Source: Chloroflexota bacterium (GTDB taxonomy: Bacteria > Chloroflexota > UBA11872 > VXNJ01). Taken from it: a stretch of DNA of 64,000 nt. The stretch is taken from contig JAPOWW010000021.1 in the NCBI GenBank assembly GCA_026707405.1, forward strand, positions 64,841-128,840, in the 5' to 3' direction. The position numbers were made by a program, and so were the translations under genes. Under the pieces are notes generated by a model. The model saw only the letters and a program-made list of their open reading frames with translations. It was not told the origin of the DNA and ran no database searches. Positions 52,184 to 61,018 of this stretch are shown piece by piece (position 1 is the first letter of the stretch; every line of letters begins with the position of its first letter).

Positions 52184-52261
52184 CCTAAGTCCATCGGTGT
52201 TGGCCCAACCTGATTAACACACCCGCCACAACCCCTCCCCCAACACCCGGTAAAAGTTATA

Positions 52262-52888
52262 CTAAACATTGGGTTTGTAGACCGCGAAGAAGCACCCGGC
52301 GAGCCCTTGCAGCTCGGCGATTTCGAAATGCGCCTGAGCGTCGCAGTCCTCGTTCGACCTCTGTGCCATCCTGTCGAGGAGCAATTTCCAAGTGGTGAGC
52401 ATCAGGCGGTGCCGGCCACATTTGGCCCGCGCGGTTATCAGACTTTCCTTCCTATCAGCAGGGTCCAATTCATGCCCCGCGTTGCGCAGGCGATCTACCA
52501 ATTCATTCCACAACCCGTCGTCCTTGACGCGAACTTCCGGCGCCAGGAACAGGAGCACCGCAGGTCTGTCCTCCGGCAGTCCTCGCCAATAAGTGACGGG
52601 TTGGTTGTGGGTCAGCGCCGCCCAGAATTTGGACTCGATCAATGCCACCAGGTTGTCGTCCTCGTCGTAGCAGGCCAGATCCGGTATGGCTCCATACGCA
52701 TCCGTCATCCAGGATTGCGCTTTCGCGATTGGCAATGGCTCGCCGTCGTCCTTCAGAAAGTCGGATAACGCCTGTCTGGCTGAGGGCGAACGGGACAGGA
52801 TGAAACACAGCGCGTCCGTGGCCACGTCTTCGAGGCCTATGGTGTGACGCTGGGCGACGAAACCTAGCAGACTGTCGTTATCGGCCAT
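52262..52888 (-). CDS. PD-(D/E)XK-like protein, possibly truncated
   Basis: ATG at 52888 (MADNDSLLGFVAQRHTIGLEDVATDALCFILSRSPSARQALSDFL); a TTG at 52906 is in frame. 208 aa. IPDLACYDEDDNLVALIESKFWAALTHNQPVTYWRGLP carries the D-x(n)-E-x-K pattern of the PD-(D/E)XK fold. The protein stops shortly after FEIAELQGLAG, where I would expect a further domain, so loss of the C-terminus by recombination is possible. The sequence after the stop has a run of C-rich low-complexity DNA. Confidence 0.65.
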   Translation of the reverse strand: MADNDSLLGFVAQRHTIGLEDVATDALCFILSRSPSARQALSDFLKDDGEPLPIAKAQSWMTDAYGAIPDLACYDEDDNLVALIESKFWAALTHNQPVTYWRGLPEDRPAVLLFLAPEVRVKDDGLWNELVDRLRNAGHELDPADRKESLITARAKCGRHRLMLTTWKLLLDRMAQRSNEDCDAQAHFEIAELQGLAGCFFAVYKPNV

Positions 52889-52918
52889 CGTCGGGAGCCC
52901 CCGCAACGTGTTTTCCAG

Positions 52919-53320
52919 TCAGCACCCGCATTCCACGCCGGTGTCCGGGCTGGCGTCGATGCCGTGGGTGGCGTACCCGTCGCGCTTCCACCAGTCCAGG
53001 CCCCCGATCAGTTCGCGTACCTGGAATCCCAGCTCCAGAAGATTCAAGGCCGTCTTGGTCGAGGCGTTGCATCCGATTCCGTCGCAGTAGCAGACGTAGA
53101 GCTTGGATTTATCGAGCGACTTCGTGGATTCGAGACCGATCTCCCGATGGGGCAGGTTAATCGCGCCGGGAATGTATTCCCGCGCATAGGCGCCGGCCGC
53201 GCGTCCATCGACGACGACAATCGGTTCGCCCTTCGCCACGGCCTCGTAGAGATCCGCCGAGTCCATCTCGTATGCGAGTTTGTGCCGATAGAAGTCCAGC
53301 TGGCCCATTTGCTCAAGCAC
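52919..53320 (-). CDS. Rhodanese-like domain protein
   Basis: 133 aa from a GTG at 53320 (an ATG at 53308 is an alternative). GEPIVVVDGRAAGAYAREYIPGAINLPHREI is the first rhodanese signature and KLYVCYCDGIGCNASTKTALNLLELGFQVRELIGGLDWWKRDGY the second. The active-site Cys in GIGCNAST replaces the more usual CRSG-type loop, so sulfur transfer is plausible. The end VECGC adds a Cys pair. It is 31 bp from the nuclease-like gene. Confidence 0.87.
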   Translation of the reverse strand: MLEQMGQLDFYRHKLAYEMDSADLYEAVAKGEPIVVVDGRAAGAYAREYIPGAINLPHREIGLESTKSLDKSKLYVCYCDGIGCNASTKTALNLLELGFQVRELIGGLDWWKRDGYATHGIDASPDTGVECGC

Positions 53321-53530
53321 CCTCTTCGGTAGAGATTCTGACCCGGCCCAAGGCTCGCACGAAGAGCGATTATAGTTCCGCGAGCGGCGAGAGGGGACTG
53401 GTACACGGGGCCGGAGTGGCGACCGGCGGCGCGATTGGTACGGATACCTCCCTCAAGGCCATTCCAACTATCCTCTCTTCGCCCGCACGTCTCTGAGTGG
53501 CTGATGGGCCGGCCTAAGGGCGACCTTCAA

Positions 53531-54748
53531 TCAGTCGTGTGCGCTTTCGAGGGCAAATTCGCTCTCCAACTTCTCCTTAACGAGTTCGACAGTGTTCAGT
53601 CCCGCGTTTGTGAGTATGTCGACGATGTCTTTGCCGCAGACAAATACGATCGGGTGCCGATCTTGTCGTACTTCTTCATACGCCCGCCTACCAACAACAG
53701 ATGTCGTGACCAAGACTCCAAACTGCCGATGCCGGATGCGAGAGATCAGGCGAGCTACGTCTCTCACGCCAACGCTGGTCCCACGGTGGCCGTTGACTGG
53801 CGGTCGATAGCACTTAGCTTCAAGCGAGAATTCGACATACACGGGATCGTCGCTGAGCCCCAACAAATATCTTCCGATGGCATCCCGTCCACCATCGCCG
53901 CTGCTCGGAGTAATCTCGTCAATAATCACCCTCTGATCATGCATTCTGAACAGTCGGGCGGCGAACGCTTCAAAGGCACGCGGGGAATCTTTGAACTGTT
54001 GCCACACTAACTCAAGAATCGCTGTTTCAGTTGCCGTGGCAGGCAGTTGCGATTCCTGACGGCGAACACCAGTCGTGTTAGGAGCAGCTAAGGGTCGATA
54101 TCTTCCAGTCTCGACCCACTGCCGCCACGCGTCCGGCGCGTGGGGCGATGCGGCTCCGCTTCTCCGTAGAGCCTCAAGCCAGGCTCGACTGACAATCGGC
54201 ACATCGAGGATCGTGAAAACGGCTCGATAATTCTGGAACCTCTGACCTTCTGAGGTCTTCCAAACGGCGACCAGATCCTCGGTCGAAGGCAGTCCGGGAA
54301 ACCCCGGGACCGCCAACCCTCGATATTGAACAGATCTGGCGCTGGTCTGAGTAGCGTGCTTGCTGAACACTAGAAACGGAGGGATTTTGCTCCGTTGGGC
54401 AGGATTCTCGTGAAGCAAATCAAAAGCCCATCGAAGAATCCTGTTGCCCATCCGTTGCGTCGTGTGTAGCTCATGCCCGGGCGTCTTATTGTCACCCCAA
54501 TATTGGAAGCGTCCGGTATTCGGGTCCAAGTGGTCCGGCCAGTCTTTGTCCTCCCCGCTCGTGAAGAGAACTATGAACTTCTTGTCGATTCCTCGGCCTG
54601 AGGCTCGAAAGCCACCCTGATTACCAACGCCTGGCAGCAGATGGGACAACGCGTCACCCGAGAGATGTCCTCCTGAGCTCCCTTCGTATATTGCGTCGAC
54701 AATCAGGTCGGCGTCTGGAAGCGTGTGGTAAGGAAAACGGCGAGCCAC
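53531..54748 (-). CDS. Restriction endonuclease, modification-dependent (AspBHI/Mrr-like)
   Basis: 405 aa from a GTG. The N-terminal half (about residues 1-215) resembles the AspBHI-type recognition domain: DADLIVDAIYEGSSGGHLSGDALSHLLPGVGNQGGFR and FIVLFTSGEDKDWPDHLDPNTGRFQYWGDNKTPGHELHTT. The C-terminal half is Mrr-like: FEAFAARLFRMHD, ITPSSGDGGRDAIGRYLLG, YVEFSLEAKCYRPP and RIRHRQFGVLVTTS, with the D-x(n)-E-x-K catalytic set. Mrr and AspBHI cut DNA near 5-methylcytosine. Here the gene is last in an operon with Dcm and Vsr, so the enzyme may instead cut sites left unmethylated. Confidence 0.82.
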   Translation of the reverse strand: MARRFPYHTLPDADLIVDAIYEGSSGGHLSGDALSHLLPGVGNQGGFRASGRGIDKKFIVLFTSGEDKDWPDHLDPNTGRFQYWGDNKTPGHELHTTQRMGNRILRWAFDLLHENPAQRSKIPPFLVFSKHATQTSARSVQYRGLAVPGFPGLPSTEDLVAVWKTSEGQRFQNYRAVFTILDVPIVSRAWLEALRRSGAASPHAPDAWRQWVETGRYRPLAAPNTTGVRRQESQLPATATETAILELVWQQFKDSPRAFEAFAARLFRMHDQRVIIDEITPSSGDGGRDAIGRYLLGLSDDPVYVEFSLEAKCYRPPVNGHRGTSVGVRDVARLISRIRHRQFGVLVTTSVVGRRAYEEVRQDRHPIVFVCGKDIVDILTNAGLNTVELVKEKLESEFALESAHD

Positions 54749-54865
54749 GAGCTATCCGTCCGCGGTTCCAAAGACCCGGTGTTGCCGTCCTAATATCATC
54801 GGTTCGCGATTACTCGTCCACATGTGTGAACTAAACGCATATGCACCAGATAGGTGACTTGGTTA

Positions 54866-56158
54866 TTACCCCTGACCGGCCAGTAGATTGTCCAAGAATC
54901 GACCGTGCAGGTAGGTGAAGTAAGTGGGGAACGCCTCGCCGATTAAATTGCGTATGAGGTAGAACGTTCGATCTTCTTGCGCTCGTGTCCAGTCATAGAA
55001 CCGCGGAACTGTTTGTAGATCGGCGCACTCCAATATGCTGAGCACTCTGTTTTCCCAAGGGTGAATCTTAAAGTCGCTGCCAACGTGGCTGGAATTGGTA
55101 GTGACGGTATATGCAGGTCTATTGGGACTCATGCGCCGATAACTTGACTTGAATCCCTTGATCAAAGACGGTTGGCCGTCCCGTTCGACGTATGGCCTAT
55201 TGCGCATGACGCCGCTGCACTTAGGGCATGACACTGTGCCTAGTTCAACGGGCGAGTGTCGGCACGATGGGCAAGTATCGTTTTCGTAGGCGCTCTGTCC
55301 CGAGTGCGCAGGTATCTCACTAACCTGTAAGTAACGATCCGATGCATACGCGGGAACATAATGCAGCGGGTGTTTGCCACGCGCCGTGTCCTTGGATTTC
55401 GCATTTAGGTGTTCGTATTGCATCGACTTAAACCACTCTTGAATGCTTACCCAGCGTGGAACTCCGTTGTTTGATAGTTCTGAGTGGGTCGGGCTTGGCC
55501 AAGGGTTGACGTTTTGCAAAGTTGCCGATTCAAGCCACTGCTCTTCCTTATGCACGGCAACTACGAATGCGCGCCTTCTGATCTGCGGGATCCCGTAGTC
55601 CGCCACGTTCACAACATCGGCGAATACCTGATAGTCAGAAAGACCGTCTCGAAGGAGGTCTACTATCTGCCCTCTGGTCCCGTCGTACTCCACCTCAAGC
55701 GTCAGCACCTGACGAACGTTCTCGGCAACGATGATCTTTGGCTTGAGCAACTCGGCGATTGGAATAACTTCCAGTATGAGGCGATTCTTTTCTTCCAGCG
55801 CTTCCGCCTTGGACGTTCGCCGCTTGCCCCTACTTGGATTTGAGCTACTCATCCCCTGACAGGGGGGCGTAGCTACCAACAGGTCAAGTGGGTCGGATGT
55901 CGCAGCCCGATAGGCTTCGGCGATCTCCTCGTGGTTGGTGCAAACGTCGTCAGGAATCCACGTTGACTCAGGGAAGTTGTCAGCACCAATGGCGGCTCTT
56001 CGTTCGTCGACCTCGACTTGCACGACGAATTGAAAGCCCGCCATCTCGTAGCCCAAGTCGCTGAGGCCAGCCCCTGAAAACAAGGAGACGGCGGTGCGGT
56101 CCCCCGTAGATTCAGGTCTTGTCTTTTCCAGGAACTCTTTGACCGCTTGGCTAGACAC
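54866..56158 (-). CDS. dcm: DNA (cytosine-5) methyltransferase
   Basis: 430 aa from a GTG with AGGGA upstream. Motif I is TAVSLFSGAGLSDLGYEMAGF, motif IV LLVATPPCQGMSSSNPSRG (catalytic Cys100), motif VI IIVAENVRQVL, motif VIII QIRRRAFVV, motif IX NRVLSILECADLQTVP, motif X NLIGEAFPTYF. Between VIII and IX lies a Cys-rich insert (CPSCRHSPVELGTVSCPKCSG, about residues 295-315) that looks like a zinc ribbon in the target-recognition region. The vsr gene is 39 bp upstream and the endonuclease gene 117 bp downstream. Confidence 0.92.
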   Translation of the reverse strand: MSSQAVKEFLEKTRPESTGDRTAVSLFSGAGLSDLGYEMAGFQFVVQVEVDERRAAIGADNFPESTWIPDDVCTNHEEIAEAYRAATSDPLDLLVATPPCQGMSSSNPSRGKRRTSKAEALEEKNRLILEVIPIAELLKPKIIVAENVRQVLTLEVEYDGTRGQIVDLLRDGLSDYQVFADVVNVADYGIPQIRRRAFVVAVHKEEQWLESATLQNVNPWPSPTHSELSNNGVPRWVSIQEWFKSMQYEHLNAKSKDTARGKHPLHYVPAYASDRYLQVSEIPAHSGQSAYENDTCPSCRHSPVELGTVSCPKCSGVMRNRPYVERDGQPSLIKGFKSSYRRMSPNRPAYTVTTNSSHVGSDFKIHPWENRVLSILECADLQTVPRFYDWTRAQEDRTFYLIRNLIGEAFPTYFTYLHGRFLDNLLAGQG

Positions 56159-56197
56159 CTTCGTCCCTGTTAGCGAGACAGACGGCTGTTGGCAGTA

Positions 56198-56614
56198 TTA
56201 CTTTATCAGCGGTATTAGACGATCGATGGTCTGTGCAAGCGCCGCCTTCGTCCGAACGTCGTGCTCGGGAATGCGAAGCACCGTCCAGCCGGAATTCTCC
56301 AATTCGACCGTGACTCGCTTGTCACGTTTGCGGTTGGCGTCGATCTTGCCCACCCAGAACTCTCCATTCAGCCCCGAATGTCTCTGACACCTCGGACAGC
56401 CGTGCCAGAAACACCCGTCGACAAAGACGACGATCTTCTTTCTTGGAAAGACAATGTCCGGGTTCCCTCGAAGTCGCTGGCCTTTGACGGACTTGTAGCC
56501 TTCGTGAGTAAAGTATCGAATCCCTCTACGCCACAGCCCCGACGCCAAGGCGCGCTCGGGTTGCGTTCTTCCTCGGTTGCTCGACATAGCGCGATGGCGT
56601 TGCGAGGGTGTCAT
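56198..56614 (-). CDS. vsr: Very short patch repair (Vsr) endonuclease
   Basis: The ATG at 56614 with AAGGAT upstream is favoured over a TTG at 56629. 138 aa. The signature RHRAMSSNRGRTQPERAL, GNPDIVFPRKKIVVFVDGCFWHGCPRC and the C-terminal LRIPEHDV are characteristic. Vsr nicks 5' of T:G mismatches that arise when 5-methylcytosine deaminates, protecting Dcm sites. The gene sits between the GHKL ATPase gene and dcm in the same direction. Confidence 0.93.
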   Translation of the reverse strand: MTPSQRHRAMSSNRGRTQPERALASGLWRRGIRYFTHEGYKSVKGQRLRGNPDIVFPRKKIVVFVDGCFWHGCPRCQRHSGLNGEFWVGKIDANRKRDKRVTVELENSGWTVLRIPEHDVRTKAALAQTIDRLIPLIK

Positions 56615-56632
56615 AACATCCTTGCTCAAGCG

Positions 56633-58651
56633 TTATTCCTGTTCTACCGGGAGTTTCGGTAATTCCCCTTGCATTTCTCGGACCACTTTCAGAAAGTCTT
56701 CGTGACTACGGCTAGTGGACTGTAGGAGATCGAACCAAGTCTTATGAGATACCTCGTCGTCTGTGCGTATGGTGTTTTGTCCCATAGCGTCTAGGTTCAA
56801 CGAGTCGCACACAATGGTCAACTGAGCTTTTCGGAATAGCGTCCTGACCTCGGTTGTTTCATCTATGAAATCTCGAACTGCGGTCAGATAGCCGAAGGCT
56901 CTACCGAATTCCCCGTCCGTCAGGGAATGCTGGGGACGCTTGATCTCGATTACCTCCAATCGGCCCTCGTGGTTGAGCATTACGAAGTCGGGCTGCTTCC
57001 TCGGATTGGCTATAGCTGATGTGACAATTTCGTGTCCGTATTTTGCTTGGTACCAGCTCTCGAAGCTCTCGCGGGTGCGAGCGAGCGACTGGTTGAAGCT
57101 GAGTGGCGTCCAGTCGGGATACAGTATCCATGGTGCCCTCTCCAGGAGTTTCTGTAGCTGTTTCTCGACCGTGGACTGAGCTGATACAAGCCTCCGAAGT
57201 TGCCCTATTGCCTCGACGCGCTCTCTAGCAACCTGCCCCAGCGAATACATCTCCACGACTCTTGCTTTGTCAAAGAGATCGAGTATCTCGTCCGCTGACT
57301 CGTGCGCCATTGACGCAATCTTGTCCAACGTTTCGAGAAGCGTACGGTGAGGACCAACCGTAAAGGCTAAGTTGACTACGCGCTCGACAAACCTAGGATT
57401 CTGCATGGAGTCTCGATCTGCTCGTGTAACCAGTGATCGCGCTGCCCTCATAATGGATTCTCGAACGTCCCTATCACTTGGTAGAGCTAGTTCAAGTCTT
57501 TCCTGCAATTTGGACTTCTCAAGAAAGATGTCCCAAACGCGCCGACCTGCGCTCACCTCTGCTTTGGAGGCAAGCTCTTTCAGGAGTTCTCGCCCCCACT
57601 CCCGCAATGGAGTTCCCAGATCAGAGTTCCAGATGATGTCCTGCCTGTCGGTCCGGATGAAGTCTTCCTCGTCGTCGAGCCATTCGGCATGGATCGCTCC
57701 CGTCAGGTAGCTTCTCATCTTGAACTCGCCAGTGAAGCCGGTCTTGATGTCGAAGTCTCTCGTTTGAGCGACAATCTTTCCTCTGGCGTATAGGCGAACT
57801 CCGGCCATAACCTCGTCTTTGTACGGATCTTTCGCGTAGGCAACCCATCCGGACACAGGTAGGAATTGGCCATCGACTTCCACCGGCCTGCTGTCCACTT
57901 CTATGCGAGTGCCAGACATAACATCCACGTTGAGAGTCCCAATGTCGATTGGATCGCCGTCTCCTGTGCTGTCCTCCAACCGGACGCTCCAATTGCTTTG
58001 GCTCAGCCCGAACCTCGCAGCCAGCTGGCGATCCAATTCGTCCCTAGTAGGAACACGCCGACGGTCGAAGCGTCGTAGTATGAGTTTGGTCCCAGCGGAG
58101 TCCGAGTAGCTTTCGTCCTCAGTACCGGGACGCGGATGATACGGTAATACGTTTCCGAATTTGTCGGTCTTCTCTTGCAACATCTTGTCGAGATCGAGAA
58201 TCAAATTGGAGACCGCATAACCACAATCTGTCCGATCTCCGCCTGCGCTTACGACCTCTACTTCGTGACAGATGCCGAACGGTGCTAACTTGCCGATGCC
58301 CTTTCTGCCCATGACCCGGCGGTTCAATTTGGGTGTTCGCTCGCCTCGCCCGACTCGTCGGTTATAGCCGACGTTTAAGTAATACTCGTTGACCTCCTGC
58401 GCGGTCATTCCTGCCCCGTCATCCTCAATGACAATCTCAAATCCCTGATCGACAACCTGCCCTTTGACTCTCCGAGCCAGGTATTGTCCGAAGAAAGGAA
58501 GGCTGATTTTGACGTGCTCGGCATCCGCGTCGTAGGCGTTAGCGATGAGTTCAGCTAGGACAGCAGAAACCCTGTCATACATCTGAATTCCTAGCTTGTC
58601 AATGGTAAGCCGGGATATCCGCATCGTGTACTTGTTAGAACTTGCTTCCAC
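56633..58651 (-). CDS. GHKL (MORC-like) ATPase fused to a Shedu/PD-(D/E)XK-like C-terminal domain
   Basis: 672 aa from a GTG. The GHKL Bergerat fold is intact: N box VLAELIANAYDADAEHV (34-43), G1 IEDDGAGM (75-82) and G2 MGRKGIGKLAPFG (115-123). Residues about 470-640 hold VSAQSTVEKQLQKLLERAPWILYPDW, KQPDFVMLNHEGRLEVIEIKRPQHSLTDGEFGRAFGYL, a D-x(n)-E-x-K nuclease core like that of DUF4263/Shedu proteins. Prokaryotic MORC-type ATPases are known near restriction-modification genes. It is the first gene of the unit; the next (vsr) begins 18 bp on. Confidence 0.85.
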   Translation of the reverse strand: MEASSNKYTMRISRLTIDKLGIQMYDRVSAVLAELIANAYDADAEHVKISLPFFGQYLARRVKGQVVDQGFEIVIEDDGAGMTAQEVNEYYLNVGYNRRVGRGERTPKLNRRVMGRKGIGKLAPFGICHEVEVVSAGGDRTDCGYAVSNLILDLDKMLQEKTDKFGNVLPYHPRPGTEDESYSDSAGTKLILRRFDRRRVPTRDELDRQLAARFGLSQSNWSVRLEDSTGDGDPIDIGTLNVDVMSGTRIEVDSRPVEVDGQFLPVSGWVAYAKDPYKDEVMAGVRLYARGKIVAQTRDFDIKTGFTGEFKMRSYLTGAIHAEWLDDEEDFIRTDRQDIIWNSDLGTPLREWGRELLKELASKAEVSAGRRVWDIFLEKSKLQERLELALPSDRDVRESIMRAARSLVTRADRDSMQNPRFVERVVNLAFTVGPHRTLLETLDKIASMAHESADEILDLFDKARVVEMYSLGQVARERVEAIGQLRRLVSAQSTVEKQLQKLLERAPWILYPDWTPLSFNQSLARTRESFESWYQAKYGHEIVTSAIANPRKQPDFVMLNHEGRLEVIEIKRPQHSLTDGEFGRAFGYLTAVRDFIDETTEVRTLFRKAQLTIVCDSLNLDAMGQNTIRTDDEVSHKTWFDLLQSTSRSHEDFLKVVREMQGELPKLPVEQE

Positions 58652-58957
58652 TAAATGCCCCTCAACATTCGATCCACATTGAACAGCCTGTCCAACACTT
58701 TACTGGCAACCAGGTTCCCCAAATTCCAGATTGTACGGAGTTAATCAGAAGGTCAAGAGTCCGTGAACGGTACATTTGGTCGGTGCTCACGCCGGACTAG
58801 GCGGATCGACCGTCAACCAGCCACCAGACGAAGGCGACAGCTCCGGCGTTCATGACAATAACTTGCGCCATGTGTCGTGCGTTACCTATAAGGAATTAAG
58901 GCGCTTTTTAGTCTTGGCGCTCTGCTGTCGCGGTCGAAAATACATAAGGAGTCCCCT
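58652..58957. other. Intergenic region between the restriction island and dxs
   Basis: 306 bp between divergent genes. AAGGAG (58946-58951) is the ribosome-binding site of dxs. No repeat, attachment site or tRNA was found here, so the island's right border is not marked. Promoters for both directions must lie here. Confidence 0.4.
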
Positions 58958-60871
58958 ATGCCCCGCCGTCTCCTTGACCAGATCGACGCGCCGGACGACC
59001 TCAAAGGGCTCAGCCACGACGAGCTGACCCAGGTTGCGCAAGACGTGCGGGACACCATCATCTCGGTGATAACCGAGCGCGGCGGGCACCTGGCTTCGAA
59101 CCTGGGAGTCGTCGAGCTGACGCTGGCGCTGCACCGCGTTTTCGACAGTCCCAACGACAGTCTGGTCTGGGACACGACGAACCAGACCTACACGCACAAG
59201 CTGGTGACCGGGCGGCGGGACGAGTTCCAGAACATCCGCCTGGAGGGCGGGCTGTCGGGGTTCGGCGAGCCGAGCGAAAGCCCGCACGACACGCTGTGCG
59301 CGGGCCACGCGGGGACCGGCCTTTCAATAGCTCTCGGGATCGCGGAGGGCGCCGCGAACCGGCGGACCGGCTCGTGGACCGTCGCGGTAGTGGGGGACGG
59401 GGCGATGACCTCCGGGTCGAGCTTCGAGGCGCTGAACAACATCGTGCATCTCAACCCCGAGAAGTTCATCGTGGTGCTCAACGACAACGGCATGTCGATC
59501 TCGGAGAACATCGGGTTCCTGACCAACTGGCGCAAGCGATTGATCACTCATCCCGAATTCGAGGCGATGATCGGGCGCATGAGGACCCTCTTGAGGCGGA
59601 TGCCGAAGGGCGACCTGGCCTATGAGCTGGTCAGGAGGTTCAAGACCGGGCTGGCGGGTCTGATCGTGCCGACAATGTTGTGGACCGAGATGGGGTTCCA
59701 ATACCTCGGCCCCGTGGACGGCCACGACTTCAAGCAGCTCGAAGAGACGCTGCGGCAGGCCCGAAACGCGACCCGCCGGGTGCCTCTGGTCCACGTTGTG
59801 ACGCACAAGGGACACGGCTACGAGCCGGCCGAGGACGACCCGGTCAAGTTTCACCAGCCAAGCTCGCCGCTGGGCGAGGGGCCGGCGGCGCCCACCTACT
59901 CCAAGGTGTTCGCGCAGACCCTGGCGCGGCTGATGCGCGACGACGAGTCGGTGACGGGTATAAGCGCCGCGATGCTGGAGGGCACGGGACTGGTGGACGT
60001 GCGGCGCGAGTTCCCGGACAGGGTCTTCGACGTCGGCATCGCCGAGCAGCACGCGGTGAGCATGGCGGCGGGGATGGCGTCGAACGGACTCAACCCGTTC
60101 GTCTCGATCTACTCGACGTTCCTGCAGCGGGCGTTCGACCAGGTGGTCCACGACATCTGCATTCAGAGTCTGCCGGTGACACTGATCGCCGATCGCGCGG
60201 GCATCGTCGGGGAGGACGGCAAGACTCATCATGGCGCGTTCGACCTTTCGTACCTGCGATGCCTGCCGAACGCCGTGGTGGCGGCGCCGATGGACGAGAA
60301 CGAGCTGCAACATCTGATCTACACGGCATACAAGCACCGGGGGCCGTTCGCCATCCGCATCGCGAGGGGAGCCGCCACAGGCGCGCCGCTCGACGCGGAC
60401 CTCAAGGAGCTGCCGCTGGGCAAGGGCGCCGTAGTCCGAGAGGGCGGCGACGTGGTGATATTCGGTTTGGGCAAGGCGGCAGGCGCTGCCGTGGAAGCGG
60501 CGGAAAGGCTCGCCGAGTACGGCATCGAGTGCGGCGTGGTGAATCCCATCTTTGTGAAGCCGCTGGACGTCGATCTGATCCGGGACGCGGCGGCGGCGAT
60601 GCGCCGCATCGTGACGGTGGAAGAGAACGTGCTGGCGGGAGGGTTCGGCTCGGCCGTGCTGGAAGCCCTGTCCGAGGCGGGCATGGAGGACGTATCGGTG
60701 CACCGCATCGGGATGCCCGACTCTTTCATCGAGCACGGGACGGCGGCGGACCAGCGCCGCGGGTTGGAGCTGGACGCTGAGGGGATCGCCCGGCAGGTCC
60801 TGAGCGTCTTCTTCCCGGAGGCGGAGTCTCAAACGAGCGGGGCTGACAGAGAAGTGGCGGCGAGGGCCTGA
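58958..60871 (+). CDS. dxs: 1-deoxy-D-xylulose-5-phosphate synthase-like enzyme (variant active site)
   Basis: AAGGAG six bases upstream fixes the ATG at 58958. 637 aa, normal for DXS. TPP and family motifs: VVGDGAMTSGSSFEALNNI, NDNGMSISENIGFL, FDVGIAEQHAVSMAAGMA, DRAGIVGEDGKTHHGAFDLSYLRCLPN. The usual GHQAYPHK block is TNQTYTHK here, so the first conserved His is Asn, and GHSSTSIS is GHAGTGLS. It may be a genuine but divergent DXS, or a paralogue with another role. DXS starts the MEP isoprenoid pathway from pyruvate and glyceraldehyde-3-phosphate. Confidence 0.85.
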   Translation: MPRRLLDQIDAPDDLKGLSHDELTQVAQDVRDTIISVITERGGHLASNLGVVELTLALHRVFDSPNDSLVWDTTNQTYTHKLVTGRRDEFQNIRLEGGLSGFGEPSESPHDTLCAGHAGTGLSIALGIAEGAANRRTGSWTVAVVGDGAMTSGSSFEALNNIVHLNPEKFIVVLNDNGMSISENIGFLTNWRKRLITHPEFEAMIGRMRTLLRRMPKGDLAYELVRRFKTGLAGLIVPTMLWTEMGFQYLGPVDGHDFKQLEETLRQARNATRRVPLVHVVTHKGHGYEPAEDDPVKFHQPSSPLGEGPAAPTYSKVFAQTLARLMRDDESVTGISAAMLEGTGLVDVRREFPDRVFDVGIAEQHAVSMAAGMASNGLNPFVSIYSTFLQRAFDQVVHDICIQSLPVTLIADRAGIVGEDGKTHHGAFDLSYLRCLPNAVVAAPMDENELQHLIYTAYKHRGPFAIRIARGAATGAPLDADLKELPLGKGAVVREGGDVVIFGLGKAAGAAVEAAERLAEYGIECGVVNPIFVKPLDVDLIRDAAAAMRRIVTVEENVLAGGFGSAVLEALSEAGMEDVSVHRIGMPDSFIEHGTAADQRRGLELDAEGIARQVLSVFFPEAESQTSGADREVAARA

Positions 60872-61018
60872 CGGATCGCCGCGCGCGTTCGGCTTGCAAG
60901 TCAGCCTGAATAGGGTCGCTGAGTAAGATATGAGGGGTCAAACTCTCCGGCGCGAGTACGGCCAAGGCGAGGCCGGGCGGCGCCGGGGTGTGTCCGTCAC
61001 ACAGGGAGAAAGAGCGTC

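Noticed and set aside
59324..60832. 502-codon minus-strand open frame
   Set aside because: Antisense to dxs.
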